Origin: Dendrophyllia cribrosa
Lineage: Eukaryota; Cnidaria; Anthozoa; Scleractinia; Dendrophylliidae
NCBI GenBank assembly: GCA_024195265.1
Contig: JAJLRJ010000004.1
Coordinates: forward strand, 28,718,434 to 28,782,433
Length of the DNA: 64,000 nucleotides
Direction: 5' to 3'
The notes beneath the pieces were generated by a model, which saw nothing but the letters and a program-made list of their open reading frames with translations, did not search any database and was not told where the DNA came from. Position numbers and translations under genes: made by a program. Shown here one piece after another: positions 30,240 through 41,841 of this stretch (position 1 is the first letter of the stretch; each line of letters opens with the position of its first letter).

Positions 30240-30800
30240 TGTGTTCTTTCCGTTGAACTTTTTAAATTTCGAATATTGTAACAGTTAGTATATACCTCAG
30301 ATGCTCCTGATGAAGACCGTTATGGTCGAAACGTCGAGCGAATAAACCAGCAAAGCTACATTGGAGTTGGACTCTTGACCCTCATATTTTCGTTTATATA
30401 TATATAACCGTACATCCTGTGCCCAAGTTCAGGAGTTGCCATAAAGCCCCCATAAAGCCATTATGGTAACAACCGGGAGGGCACATTGTATACATAATTG
30501 TATAGGCTGAATAAAAAGGTTTACACAAACGGTGAACTCTTCAGCAGAAGGATCCAAGGATACGACCCCACCACGTGAATTGTAGATAAGTATAATGAAA
30601 AACGATGGGGCGAACTTCTTACTGGTCCTGACTGGTTTAATAACGTTTCGGCCTTCGGCCTTCTTCAGAAACTACTAAGAATTAAAAACTAAAAACTATG
30701 TACAATGATTAAGTTATACAAGTTGTGACTTATATACGTTAAGCTACAAAAACAATATATATATAAAAGAGAATATATATATAAAAGGGAAATTCCACTT
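30240..30800. mobile_element. Penelope-like or retrozyme-like remnants
   Basis: Two separate hammerhead-like cores occur, one on + (30303-30339) and one on - (about 30645-30668), each near an AT dinucleotide run (30395-30407, 30755-30782). Such cores sit in the terminal repeats of Penelope-like elements. No reverse transcriptase is visible. Confidence 0.5.
30303..30339 (+). ncRNA. Hammerhead-ribozyme-like motif, type I
   Basis: Stem I is GCTC (30303-30306) with GAGC (30336-30339). Core CTGATGA is at 30307-30313. Stem II is GACC/GGTC with loop GTTAT. Core GAAAC is at 30328-30332, followed by GTC, the usual cleavage triplet. One extra A separates CTGATGA from stem II, and stem III is minimal, as in Penelope-type hammerheads. 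Activity is uncertain. Confidence 0.55.
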
Positions 30801-30989
30801 AGCTGGGAATAAGGTCATCCTCATCTGTGTCCCATATATCAAAGAAATTGTTGCAATTGTCAGAAGCACATTTTGGTTTGATTGCAGTGCATTGTAATAC
30901 ACCTACCTCTGCTTGAATTCGCACGGCTTAGTTCCCGAGACACGACAAATTTGTTAACCTCGCTTCGCGAGGAATAAATTGGTATCGGC

Positions 30990-31115
30990 GACAAAATGCT
31001 GAGGTAACCCTGCAATGGACTAACATCCCATCCACGGGGAAGGGAAGTAGGTTAATATTCCTAGTTGTTCCGGGTAAAACGCCGGCAGTGTGGGTTTCCT
31101 GTGGTTAGTATGTGA
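30990..31115 (+). repeat. SINE body fragment
   Basis: The segment GTAACCCTGCAATGGACTAA, then CATCCCATCCACGGGG and TATTCCTAGT, matches on the opposite strand the SINE at 37180-37490 (GGGTAACCCTGCGATGGACG, then CCATCC and ACTCCTAGT). Confidence 0.55.
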
Positions 31116-31258
31116 CTTTACCTACCATATGAAAATAAAGAGGTTGGCCAATAAGATTCCTGAAAAAGCTTTCTTAATGAAAGATGGCAGCCAGCACCAT
31201 AATGGCTTATACCGTATGCTTTATTCCTAGCCTTTTGTAGGTCATTAATCCGGAGAAA

Positions 31259-34200
31259 ATGGAGCATAAATTTAACACGGACTACTACCACTCCGTCCTA
31301 ACAGCTCTGGACAAAGAGGCTTCCCAGGAACCGCGATATGTTCGGTTCCAGGACCGACGCGACTCTGGAGATATGTCCGCAGATATGATGCATAGAGCGG
31401 TGGATGGTAAGTGTCAACATTGTCATTCTAATCGAATAAGATCGAGTTGAACAGTTTCTTAAAAAAAATGGACTAATCTTTTAAAGACCGAAAATTCCAT
31501 CTGGATTTTTTTTTGTAATTTATTTGTTTGTGGAAATTGTGAATACAATGACACTACAGTGGAACCACTTCATTGGGACGCCTCCGTTAAGGGAACACCT
31601 TTATTAAGCGGGCACCTCCATAAGGGAACACTTCCAATAAGGGGATACCTCCATTAAGGGAACACTTCCATTAAGCAGATACCACGCAGTTCTTAACTGC
31701 CTCTAATTTCATTGGACCTGGGAACACGCAGCTCTATTGTTTTCAGGGCTAGGGTCCATTGTTGTGTTGTTTGTTCTATTGTTTTCTCAGCAAATCAGAG
31801 AAGAACTTGTGAAAGTTGCGTACTAAACGCCCCCCCCCCCCCTCCCCCCTCACCCCTCACCCCTCCCCCCTCAAAATTATCGCTGAGATGTCAAAACTTG
31901 CTTGACAGCTCCACCCACATTGTAAATTTGATACGGCTCGATGTCTTATTTTCGCGGGAAATTACATGGTAGCGTGTCATTGTTGATACGAGGGCTTTAG
32001 AGTTTTGGCTTTTGAGTTTCGGTTCTCCAAAATGTAAGCGCGTTCGGCTAAACCGAAACGTATGTTTGAGGTTCACTAACGGAACCGAAACTCGAGTCTT
32101 GCTTAAAGAGTATACAAAAGTAACCACTTGCTTCCGTAAGGATTACAAAACAGCTAACATGCTGGAGATTCAAATATTTCAAACCGGATGCAATGACGTC
32201 ATACGTCTGACAATAGAGGTGCTGCCTAACTCCGAGAAACACATCAACTCAAACGAAGAATAACTCTGAGGAGCTAAAAACAATTGCAAGATACCACTAT
32301 TCCAATATGGTCCGTGACTATCGCATAAGACTTGGATCTTAGACTCTTTTAGCTGTGATGAACAAGAAAATTTGTATCTTACACCATCTTCGATTCTTGA
32401 ATTAATTAAAAACTTGTAAACTTTATCAATCCGGTAACTACGACCAGTATAGTGTAATCTCTTTCTACTTTCTTTACTGTTTTTTTTTTTTTAATTTATT
32501 ATTTGGTATTAAGACACTCTTGATCATGATCATGGTCATGGCGGTCGGACGTGCTTCGAGCTCGTCCGCAATTTTATTAAGATTTTTGCTGCTAGCTTTG
32601 CTCTCTGTTAACTTAAACTCCCCTAAGCTCTTTGAGAATGCTCAAGTGTACTACGGGGATAAATTCTTCAACTATTTCAACTCATACATGGTAGACTTCA
32701 ATCTAATTTCGCCAAGGAACGTGTCACGCATTGGCGGCCATCTTGTCATCTCACCTCACAAGAAGTTTCAGAAGTCGCGAGCAGCGTATTATTCGAACTG
32801 TACGGCTTCCTTCAACCCGGTTATTCTTTCTGTGGTCAGAAGTGGAGATATTCATCCTCATCCAGGACCTAACAGTCAATGTAACTCTGCCAAGCTCGAT
32901 ATACCGAGAGATTTGAAGGTGAATGTAAAAGTCGCTCATTTGAATGTTCGCTCATTGAAATCAAGAGAACAATTCTGCCTTGTTAAAGACACGATTCTGC
33001 ATAACAGTTTTGACATCTTTACCATCTCCGAAACTTGGCTCGATTTATCTGTATCTGATGCATGTATTGAGATCTCTGGTTATCAGCTCTTCAGACAAGA
33101 TCGTGGACCATACAAAGATGGCGGCGGCTTGTGCATCTATGCCAAGTCCAACCTTAAAGTCACTTTACTGGAGGATTTATCATTTGTTTATGAGGATGGC
33201 TTTCAACAACTATGGCTGAAGGTACAGTGTAGAAGCTATAAGTCATTTTTGATCTGTAACACCTACAGACCTCCAAATACACCAACCAGCTGCCTTGAAT
33301 CGCTTACTAAAAGTTTTACTGATGCATTACTCCTGGACCTGGATATTATTGTACTTGGTGACTTAAATTGTAACCTGTTGACTTCCAACCCTGAGGCTAA
33401 CTCATTGCGAGACTTTATTTCAACTTTCAATCTAAATCAACTGATTGAGAAACCAACAAGAGTGACTGAGACCACAAAATCTCTTATAGATGTGATTATG
33501 TCCACAAATAAGAATATTGTTAGCCACACTGATGTGCTCACCTCCTCAATAAGTGATCATCATCTTGTTTACCTTGTTTTGACGCTGAAGACCCCTCGAC
33601 TCAAGCCCTCCTATGTTACTATCAGGAGTTACGTCAACTACAATGCTAAGCGGTTCTGTGAGGATTTGGCATTTGTACCCTTTCACATGATATCCATGTT
33701 TGATGATCTTGACGAGCAAGTGGACACATTTAATTCCTTGTTCACAGATATCTTGGATGCCCATGCCCCAATAAAGAGAGTTAAAATCAAGGCTAAACCA
33801 AACCCATTTGTTACGGCTGAAATTCGCCAGCTAATGAAGACCCGAGATCAATGGCACAAAAGAGCTATTAAGTCAAATGACCGCCTTCATTGGAATGGAT
33901 ATCGATTTTTTAGATAGGAAGTCAAGCGTGAACTCAGATTTGCAGAAAAAGCTCATGTGAGATCTGAGCTACTGAAGTGTAAAGGAAATACCAATGCAAT
34001 ATGGAAGATCATAAATAACTGCTTGCCAAGGAAAAAACATACTCGTCCTAACGTACCTGATAACCCAGTTGCTTTAGCAAATAAGTTCAATGAATATTTT
34101 ACGTCTGTGGGAGGTGTAACTGCCAAGAAAGCTAATGATCTTGCTACTGAGCATAACTTTGATATCAATTCTGTAACTGCTACGCCAACAACATATGAAT

Positions 34201-35840
34201 GTCCTGAAATATTTCAATTTCATGCTGTGCTGGATAAAATGTTGAATCTGTTATCAAGGGCTTCGCCTCTAACAAAGCGCCTGGCTATGACAAGGTATCT
34301 GTTCGAGTACTCAAGGATAGTCTACCAGCAATTCTCCCGGCGATTACAAGCATTATGAACAATTCCTTTCTCACTAAAACTTTTGCAAGATCATGGAAAA
34401 TTGCTGAGGTAACTCCAGTCCTAAAGTCAGGTGATTCTGAAGAACCATGTAATAACAGACCTATCTCTCTCTTGCCTGTGTTATCAAAGGTGTCTGAGCG
34501 CCTGGCTCAAGAAATTAGCTAAAACTCAGAGTGGTAACCGTAAGCTACACTCAACGGAAACAGCTCTTCTCTGTGTTACCGATGACCTGTTGAGGGCAAT
34601 GGATGATAAAAAGGTCTCTGTCATGGTGCTACTTGACATGTCAAAGGCCTTTGATAGTATTCGACATGACATCCTATTACAGAAACTTCATGAACTTGGT
34701 ATCTCTTCTCCTAGCTTAGACTGGTTTCATAGTTATCTTACTGATCGTTACCAAAGAGTACGCATTCATGACTCTGTCTCTGATCTACTTCCATTGAAAT
34801 ATGGAGTCCCTCAGGGATCCATATTGGGTCCAGTCCTGTTTACTATCTATGTAAATGACTTGCTGTCTGTTCCTGAACACTGCAAATCGGCCTGCTACGT
34901 TGACGATAGTAAACTTTATTTATCATTGCCTTCGTCCAACATAGATACTGCCATTGCTAATCTGAATGAGGACCTCAATAACATCTGCAGTTGGTGCTGC
35001 CGAAATTCTTTATTAATAAACCCAGATAAGACCAAAGTACTGTCTATTGGTGTGCCACAGCTCCTCAAACGTCTGCCTACTGTATCTATCTCAATGCTTG
35101 GAAAAGAAATTACTCCTGTTTCTGTTGCCAAGGATCTTGGTATCTACATTGACCAATCACTAACTTATAATGATCATATTATCAAAACTGTTTCCAACTG
35201 TTTACATAAATTAATTCAAATAAACAGAATTAAGCACTTATTAGATAAGAAGACATTGATTTTACTTATGAACTGTTTTATTTTTAGTAAACTCTTGTAT
35301 TGTTCGACGGTTTGGTCGAACACTAGTCGTACTAATATCAAGAAACTCCAACTGGTCCAGAATTTCGCTGCTCGTATTATATTGGGACTCCGAAAGTTCG
35401 ATCATATCTCACAAGGTATTAGATCTCTAGATTGGCTGCCCGTCTGCGATAGACTCTATCTGAATGATGCAATCATGGTTTTTAAATGTATTCATAATCT
35501 CGTCCCTGACTACCTGGCAGGAAAGTTTACAATTCGCTCTCAGACCAATGCTAGAATTACAAGACAGAGCAACCATCTGAACATTTTGAGATGCAGATTG
35601 GCCACCGGTCAGCGTTCTTTTACGTACCGCGGAGCCAAACTATGGAACAATTTAAGTAACGATCTTAAAAATGTAAATTCTGTAAAAGCATTTAAATCGA
35701 AATTAACTAAACAATTACTTTTAACTTAATTTAATTTAATTAGGAATATACATAATTTATATTTATTAATTAATTGTTATTCTTTGTATTTTATTTTATC
35801 TACTTTGTAACTGAAAAACCCTTTTAGGGAGTTACAATAA

Positions 35841-35871
<31 letters not shown>

Positions 35872-38800
35872 TTTTAATCTACTATTTATTGTAATTTGAA
35901 CTGCTGTAATCTGAACCCTTGTAATAAGCCTAACTTAATTATACCTACCCGCCTCGACTAGTTTTTCAACTATTTGTGGGTGGGTACTATTTAAATCAAT
36001 ATTTGTTATTTAATAAAGTGTTTTGTTGTTGTTGTTGTTGTTAGAAACACTATCTCTCGAGATATGCTAACCGCAGACTTCCCCTCACGTTAATCACGGA
36101 CTGAGAAATAAAATGATCCTAAGTTGCGAATAATTCTTACTTAAGCGGCTACTACTGATCTTGCAACTCTAAAGTTGACTCTAAAGTGAGCCAAAAAAAC
36201 TACATTGATATGCCAAGAGCTATCAAATAAACGACGCATAACTAAATATTTTAAACGGCTCTGGAAAGCGTAAATTTCTCCAGTTTCTCCTGTATCATTG
36301 ATTGTATGTCATTTTTCTTCTCATTTGATACGTAAATAAACATATTTGGATTTAAATCGTATGTATTCGAAGAAGTAAAAGATTTGTTAATTTTTAATAA
36401 TTCGCGCATCCTTTCGGAAAAGGATTACAAAATTTTGTCTAGTAATTAATACGAGGTCGCCCCGAACATAACCGCCCCAATATTGAAACCGTAGCACTTC
36501 TTCTTAACCAAAAAACTTTGTAAGACAACGAAACACAAAACGTTAGTTCCAGGAAGTTCCAATTCATATGAATTATCGGATGATAATCTTGTCACTATAT
36601 TGTTGAGAAGAACCCGCAAATTGAAATGTTTGGAGAGCAGACAGTTGATTTTCATAAGAAACTAGCGTTACCAAAAGATGGCCGCTTTTGGAATATTTTT
36701 TAAAAGCTATATAAAATTAAGAAACTATATTGTATCCGGCAAATACCGTAAATTCCGTATGAAATAAGCCTTTAACTCTTGAATAAACTAGTTTCCAGTA
36801 ACCTATGCCATTTTTACTTTCTAGGGAAACAAAGGACAACTTGGCGAGGAGTGCCCATGTGGAAAGATTGTTTTGACCTAGTAATAGTACAGCAGTTGTT
36901 GTGGGAAGTCAAGCCTCAGACGGTGATTGAAATCGGCGCTTTCAAAGGAGGCTCAGCGCTGTGGACAGCGGACATGATTAAAATGTTCGGGTTCAAGTCA
37001 CACGTCTTATCGATGGACATTGACCTGTCTTTGTTAGACCCAGTAGCCAGAGAATGCCTGGATGTAACGTTTATTCAAGGAGATAGCAATGAAATTGAGA
37101 AAAGCTTCCCTGAGGAACTACTGAAGGTAAAAGGTTTATGTAAAATTTCACAATAATCAAACATATGACACCTGTAAGGTAGCCGTAAAGTCGGCCATGA
37201 GGTCCATGAGGACGCCCACACGGCCGCAACTTCACATGGTTTCTGTATAGCCGGACCTGATGCAACTAGGAGTATTACTATTCTTCCCCGGATGGATGGG
37301 AATGCTCGTCCATCGCAGGGTTACCCCAGCATAATGTCTCTGGTATCCATTTGTACACCTGGTGGCATTGTGGAACAAAGTTTCTTGCCTAACAAAAACA
37401 ACACATTAGCAGAGACTGGGCCTTAAACCACCAACCTTTAGGTGGAAAATCTAAAGCGCTTACCACTACCCCATCGCGCTTACACATGTGTAAGGGACGC
37501 ACCATTTAATTTTTGTGGAGGGTGGTTGGGCAATTTCTTCTTTTTTCAGCATCACTATTTTCAAGAATTTTGTTACCAAAATGCTTGAAATTTGTTTCAC
37601 GTGCTTTCTTCTGCATGTTTTTTTTTCTCTTTAATTTCTTCTGCAGGAATTGTTTTTTTGGTAATCGCCAACCCCCCCCCCCCCCCCCCCCCCGTTAAAT
37701 GTGAAACATGATTGTCTCATGCAGTTCGTTCCGCTTGAACAGTAATTGCAATTGGCAGCCATATTTGTTTAGTTCTTGCAATCTGGAACCGCTGTTCAAG
37801 AGAAACGAAGACACTCTTCATCTTGTTTCACATGAAAAATAAAGTGTTTTCACTCACGTGACCGGCGGCCATATTGGAGTGTTAAAACAATAGGAAATGT
37901 TTGAATAAGAATAGAGCTTAAAGGGGCATTGTCACGCAGATTTTGCTGTGTTTTGGTCAAAATACACTAAATATATGACAAAGTACCTTTGCTCAAACAT
38001 AAAATTGCTTTTAGAGCACCAAGAAGATAATATCAACTGATTTCTTCAAAGAAAAAACACCATAATAAGTTTTTCTGCGATTTTTTCACTACTCTTGGGA
38101 GGAACTTGAAAAAATTGGCCAATTTTTTCAAGTTGCAATCCATTTCCATCCTGGCCATCTTCAGCCAAAAATAACGAATACTAGTTTCTGTGCACTGGTA
38201 GAGTATTTGTTAACAAAACTGGACCGTTATTTTAAGGTTTCCATTGCAACAAATATGTTTTTTGGCTTTTCAAAGTGATACTAAAAATAGGTGACAGTCC
38301 CATAAGATTCGTTCAGGGCATTGAGCAGTATGGCTGCCATTTCATTGTTTTATGACACCAATATGGCCGCCGTGACGTCCTTTATACTCCATGTCTCTTG
38401 AAGTATTTCTGGAGCCTCGTCCAGGGATTTTTCCACAATGAGGAGAAGAAGGCCTTGGAGACAAGGCTGTTGGTTAAAGCTTCAGAAATTGAGTTTGTGC
38501 TTCCTGTGACCTCACGTTTAATAATATCTTCTGCAGAGCCTGCCTCACCCATGGTTCATCACGGAGGATGCGCATATCAACGTGATTGGCGTGTTGGAGT
38601 ACTTTGACAGGTTTACGGAGACTGGAGACTACATCTGTGTCGAGGATACCAATCCCGCATGTCCGTATTCAGCATTGAAGTCTGAGCAATACAAACCGTA
38701 TGGACCAGGAAAACTCAACGAACTGAAGTTGTTTATGAAGGATCGAGCTGAACGGTATCTTGTCGACCAACGATACACAGATTTTTTTGGGTGAGATGTT

Positions 38801-39592
38801 ACTTTTCAAGACATGAATGTAGTATAACTCTTCAGTTACCGAAACAAGAAATTCAAATATATTTGTTGTGCAGTGAACGTAGCGAATAAAGCAACAGATT
38901 ATACAATTGAATTACGGAGCAAACATCTTGCTTTGTTCAGTTTGCTTCCTGCCGGCCATGACGATAAATAATAATAATTATAAAAAAAGTCAACTTTGTT
39001 AAGCGAGTGTGACACTTAACAGTCATGGGACTAACAAACCTGCGACCTTCGAATTCCAGGTCGAATTGGAATTTAGAAATGTTAGTTATTAAGGAGGGAG
39101 AAAAAACCGGAGGACCAGGAGAAAAATACCCCGGAACAAGGATGAGACCTAACATCAAACTGAACACACATATGACACCAAGTCCGGTATTGAACCGGAC
39201 TGCAGTGGGGCATCAAACCGGGCCGCATTGGTGGCAGGCGACAACGCTCTCACCACTGCGCCATACCTGCTCCCCAGGAGGTCAGTTTACCATTTCACTG
39301 ACCCGGTCTGAAGTTCAGATCCTGATATTCTCAGCGCTCTGTTGCTGCGATAATTTCAGATTTAAGGGATCTGATGTTACCATTCTGTGTATTGTTATTC
39401 TGGCCGGAAAAAGGCCAATAATCATTTTGAATTTACAGTTGCTCGCTCGCGGAGAACGCGTTTTTTGAAAGTATGAACTGGATTCTATCTGGGATTAATG
39501 ATTGAATGTTTTATAACTCTTTTTTTGATTCAACCATCTTTTGCAGGTACAACGTGACTTGGAACATGAACGGTTTCCTCAAACGCGTTTAG
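31259..39592 (+). CDS. CmcI-family (cephalosporin hydroxylase/rhamnosyl O-methyltransferase-like) protein, four exons
   Basis: Exons are 31259-31406, 36825-37126, 38537-38790 and 39547-39592. Every junction has GT-AG ends (donors GTAAGT, GTAAAA and GTGAGA), and the phases join cleanly to 249 residues, the usual size of CmcI proteins. Visible motifs are WRGVPM (56-61), VIEIGAFKGGSALW (83-96, SAM-binding glycine loop), MDID (113-116), QGDS (134-137) and EDAH (160-163), the metal-site region. An AATAAA lies at 39656. The family is SAM-dependent methyltransferase-like; the animal substrate is unknown and the hydroxylase name is historical. A stop lies directly before exon 1 in frame, so the ATG at 31259 is the likely start, though the AG at 31239-31240 allows an upstream non-coding exon. 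The first intron is 5.4 kb and contains a CR1 element. Confidence 0.82.
31556..31690. repeat. Short tandem repeat with Tigger-like end
   Basis: It begins ACAGTGGAACCACTTCATTG, like the termini of pogo/Tigger elements, and continues as six degenerate copies of a 17-20-bp unit (GGGAACACTTCCATTAAG). It is probably a decayed element end in the CmcI intron. Confidence 0.55.
31676..31822 (+). repeat. Dispersed repeat (copies at 49156-49302 and inverted at 58800-58905)
   Basis: Shared sequence includes CTAATTTCATTGGACCTGGG, CATTGTTGTGTTGTTTGTTC and CTCAGCAAATCAGAGAAGA. A C/T-rich run follows it. Confidence 0.8.
32520..34247 (+). pseudogene. CR1-like ORF: signal-like leader, 2A-like motif and AP endonuclease domain
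   Basis: The leader has a hydrophobic run (AILLRFLLLALLSV). The motif SGDIHPHPGPN at 32841-32873 resembles the 2A recoding motif D-V/I-E-x-N-P-G-P with E and N replaced by His. The endonuclease domain follows, with VAHLNVRSL, SETWLDL, GGGLCIYAK, GDLNCNL and SISDHH, the catalytic signatures of APE-type LINE endonucleases that nick target DNA. An in-frame TAG at 33915-33917 and a frameshift near 34247 disrupt it. Confidence 0.8.
34248..35729 (+). pseudogene. CR1-like reverse transcriptase region
   Basis: After the frameshift the sequence resumes as SNKAPGYDKVSV and NNRPISLLPVLSKV. It then shifts again with a small deletion near 34510 into a long frame with LLDMSKAFDSI (motif A), GVPQGSILGPVLFTIYVNDL (motif B) and CYVDDSKLYLS (motif C, catalytic Asp pair). 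The C-terminal part contains the usual YCSTVWS, SLDWLPV and YRGAKLWNNL of cnidarian CR1-like proteins. It would copy LINE RNA at a nicked target; this copy is inactive. Confidence 0.85.
35871..36824. other. Intron sequence, no gene recognised
   Basis: This is the 3' part of intron 1 of the CmcI-family gene. It holds a short (TTG)n run near 36020-36040 and otherwise nothing I can identify. Confidence 0.5.
37180..37490 (-). repeat. tRNA-derived SINE in intron 2 of the CmcI gene
   Basis: Read on the - strand it starts GCGCGATGGGGTAGTGGTAA, an A-box-containing head, followed by GGTTTAAGGCC as B box. The body then contains GGGTAACCCTGCGATGGACG and a CCATCCGGGGAAGA segment. Confidence 0.65.
37670..37693. 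repeat. Poly-C tract
   Basis: About 24 cytosines in a row follow a T-rich stretch; simple repeat. Confidence 0.9.
37845..38386. mobile_element. Diverged family A-like MITE split by a TTAA MITE
   Basis: GTGTTTTCACTCACGTGACC and GGCGGCCATATTGG on the left are inverted against CCAATATGGCCGCCGTGACG on the right, the pattern of family A. Between them sits the 380-bp TTAA element, giving a nested order of events. Confidence 0.6.
37922..38301. mobile_element. TTAA MITE (piggyBac-like), family B, copy 1
   Basis: It starts AGGGGCATTGTCACGCAG after TTAA and ends GTGACAGTCCC; the right TTAA is lost. The central palindrome is GAAAAAATTGGCCAATTTTT. Related copies are at 59221-59604 and 61777-62178. Confidence 0.8.
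39100..39275 (-). repeat. tRNA-derived SINE in intron 3 of the CmcI gene
   Basis: On the - strand GGTATGGCGCAGTGGTGAGA (A box) is followed by CCACCAATGCGGCCCGGTTT and GTCCGGTTCAATACCGGACT (B-box region), then TTGGTGTCATATGTG. This resembles a SINE body I recall from corals and anemones. Confidence 0.7.
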
Positions 39593-39655
39593 CGTGAATT
39601 TTCAAATTCATACGATGGACTGTGGAACAAGCTGTCCTACCAGAACAATATTCTC

Positions 39656-39661
39656 AATAAA
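39656..39661 (+). terminator. Polyadenylation signal of CmcI-family gene
   Basis: AATAAA lies 64 bases after the stop codon. Confidence 0.65.
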
Positions 39662-39959
39662 ACTAGTGTAATGTATATGACACGCAGTACGTGATGGCTG
39701 TTTATTTAGCGCGCGCGTTCGCGGCTTTATAAATGTCTGGAGCGACTGTTTGCGCGCGAGGCTTGCTCGCGCATATCCACGACCCTTTACAAACTGTTTG
39801 CAGTCGTTGCAGTGAAGTTTTACTGAGAAGAGAAAATGGCCTGAATTTAAGAGTAGGGGACGTAATCCTCGGTGGTGTTGTAGTCTAATTTTTCCATGAC
39901 GGATGAAAGTTGTTTCTTTTTTCTGTCACTGCGAAGTCATTAAACAAAACGAAACTAAA

Positions 39960-40610
39960 TTACTGCCCAATAGCTTTCATCTGAATGATCGTACTTAAGG
40001 ATTCATCCAGACCCGAACGCTAGGACTATCTTGTACAGCATAAGGTTGACAGAACCACTGGAAAATACTGTTTAATAGCTTTCATTCTTATGGTCACACT
40101 TTCAGATTTTATCCACAGGCTCAAAAGTTAGAACCACTTTGTACAGCATAATAAACAGTACCACAGGAAAGTATTGCTCAGTAGCTTTCATTTAGATGGT
40201 CGCACTGTAGGATTTCATGCAGACTAAATAGTTAGAACCACCTTGTACAGCATAATAAACAGTAGCATAGGAAAGTACTGCTCAATAGCTTTCATTTGGA
40301 TGGTCGCACTGTAGGATTTCATGCAGACTAAATGGTAAGAACCACCTTGTACAGCATAATAAACAGCACCACTGTAAAGTACTGCTCAATAGCTTTCAAT
40401 TGATCGTGAATGGTCACACTTTAGGATTTCATCCACTGACTGACTCAAAGTTAGAACCACCTTGTACAGCATAATAAACAGCACCACAGGAAAGTACTGC
40501 TCAGTAGCTTTCATTTGAATGGTTACACTTTAGGTTTCATTTATGGACTAAGTTTGAACCAGCTTATACAATATAATAAACAGTACCACAGTAAAGTACT
40601 GCTCATTAGA
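39960..40610. repeat. About 105-bp tandem repeat, six degenerate copies
   Basis: The anchor TTGTACAGCATAA recurs at about 40031, 40139, 40243, 40348 and 40462, with a diverged sixth at 40564; spacing is 102-114 bases. Each unit also has AATAGCTTTCATTTG and GTAGGATTTCAT. It begins about 300 bases after the CmcI gene ends. Confidence 0.88.
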
Positions 40611-40789
40611 GCTGGGAACGAGGGAGAAGTGCGAACAGGTGATGATGCGACGGACGACGAGAAAAGCCACGTCGTTTTTCCCTTCCCGTCTTTCCCCGCG
40701 CCCCTACGACGTTCCACTTCTCAAGATTTGCGAGAGATTGGGAACGAGGTAGTTATAATATACAGTCTGATCTTCTTTGCTTGCTAAAT

Positions 40790-41841
40790 AACACACAATA
40801 AGCTTTCAGTTGACATCTTTATTAATCTTCAGGGCAACTTCATAAATTTCACTTGTTCGACATTGGAAGAGAATATATGTACAACTGTATGTACAAATGG
40901 ACTAAACAAAAATATGATTTAATTTAATTGTGGTATAATATAATATAAAGTTTCTGAACATTTGCAACGTGAATAACTTACTAAAATATATTAAACAACT
41001 GTCGTGTTTTCCACTACCATGTTAGAAGTGTCCCTTAGACACAACAATGGCAATAACACGGCCTATGAACAGGTTCCTTAGTGGAAACAAAGGTCTATTG
41101 CCCAGGCCTCATTATAGTCGTTCTACTGCCCTAAGTTCCCCACTATGAGCGTGTTCACAGGCTATAAAACTCTCCAAAATACAAAAGGTTACAATTGTGA
41201 AAAATAGCTGAACACAAGCAGTAAAATCTCTCTCAGTTGCCATCAAAAGACAAAACTAGTCATGCAAATATCAGGTACAAGCCATGAAATTGCATGTGAT
41301 CCCCCCCTCCCCCCCCCCCCCCCCCCCCCCCCTTCAACAACCACTTTCTTCCCCAACCACAACACACACCCCGCCCACCCCCTCACGATGACTTCAATGG
41401 ATTGTAATGCCAGGCCAATGTAACCGTTATGATGGTTGTCATGGTAGCAACTACTGAAAGAATGAAGCCAAATTACATGTAGGGTTTCAAAAATATGTCT
41501 TGAGATTTACAATAATGTTTGACACCAATCAGTTTTAAATTTAATAAAACATTAAAACTTGCATCAATGCCATCTGGCAAAACGCTGACAAAATTCTGAA
41601 TTTAAAGTCAATAAAATATTTTTTTTAACGTGCAATATGTAAAGTAAATTTGCAATAGGACAGTACTGCCTTCTCAAAATCCCTGTCACTATGTACATGT
41701 ACAAGCTGGTCCATGCATTTGAAAACAATTTAAATAATTACTTAAATGATTTTTATAATAAAATTATTCCTATTCATATAAATAATTTTTTGCATAAATT
41801 CCATGTGGTAACTTTCAGAGCTTACAATCAAACATCAGGTA
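40790..41841. other. Intergenic, with poly-C tract
   Basis: No gene is recognised. A run of about 40 near-pure cytosines lies at 41300-41332, followed by CCCCGCCCACCCCC. The rest is AT-rich. Confidence 0.5.

Larger units (their letters stand above)
32500..35870 (+). mobile_element. CR1/L2-like non-LTR retrotransposon, decayed
   Basis: The element carries an endonuclease, then a reverse transcriptase, and ends in a 3' (ATGT)n microsatellite at about 35843-35870, the tail type of CR1-related LINEs. It lies in the first intron of the CmcI-family gene in the same orientation. At least three lesions break its coding sequence. The 5' end is not defined. Confidence 0.85.

Noticed and set aside
30303..30339. 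Calling the motif a proven active ribozyme
   Set aside because: An extra A before stem II and a minimal stem III leave activity open, so it is reported only as hammerhead-like.
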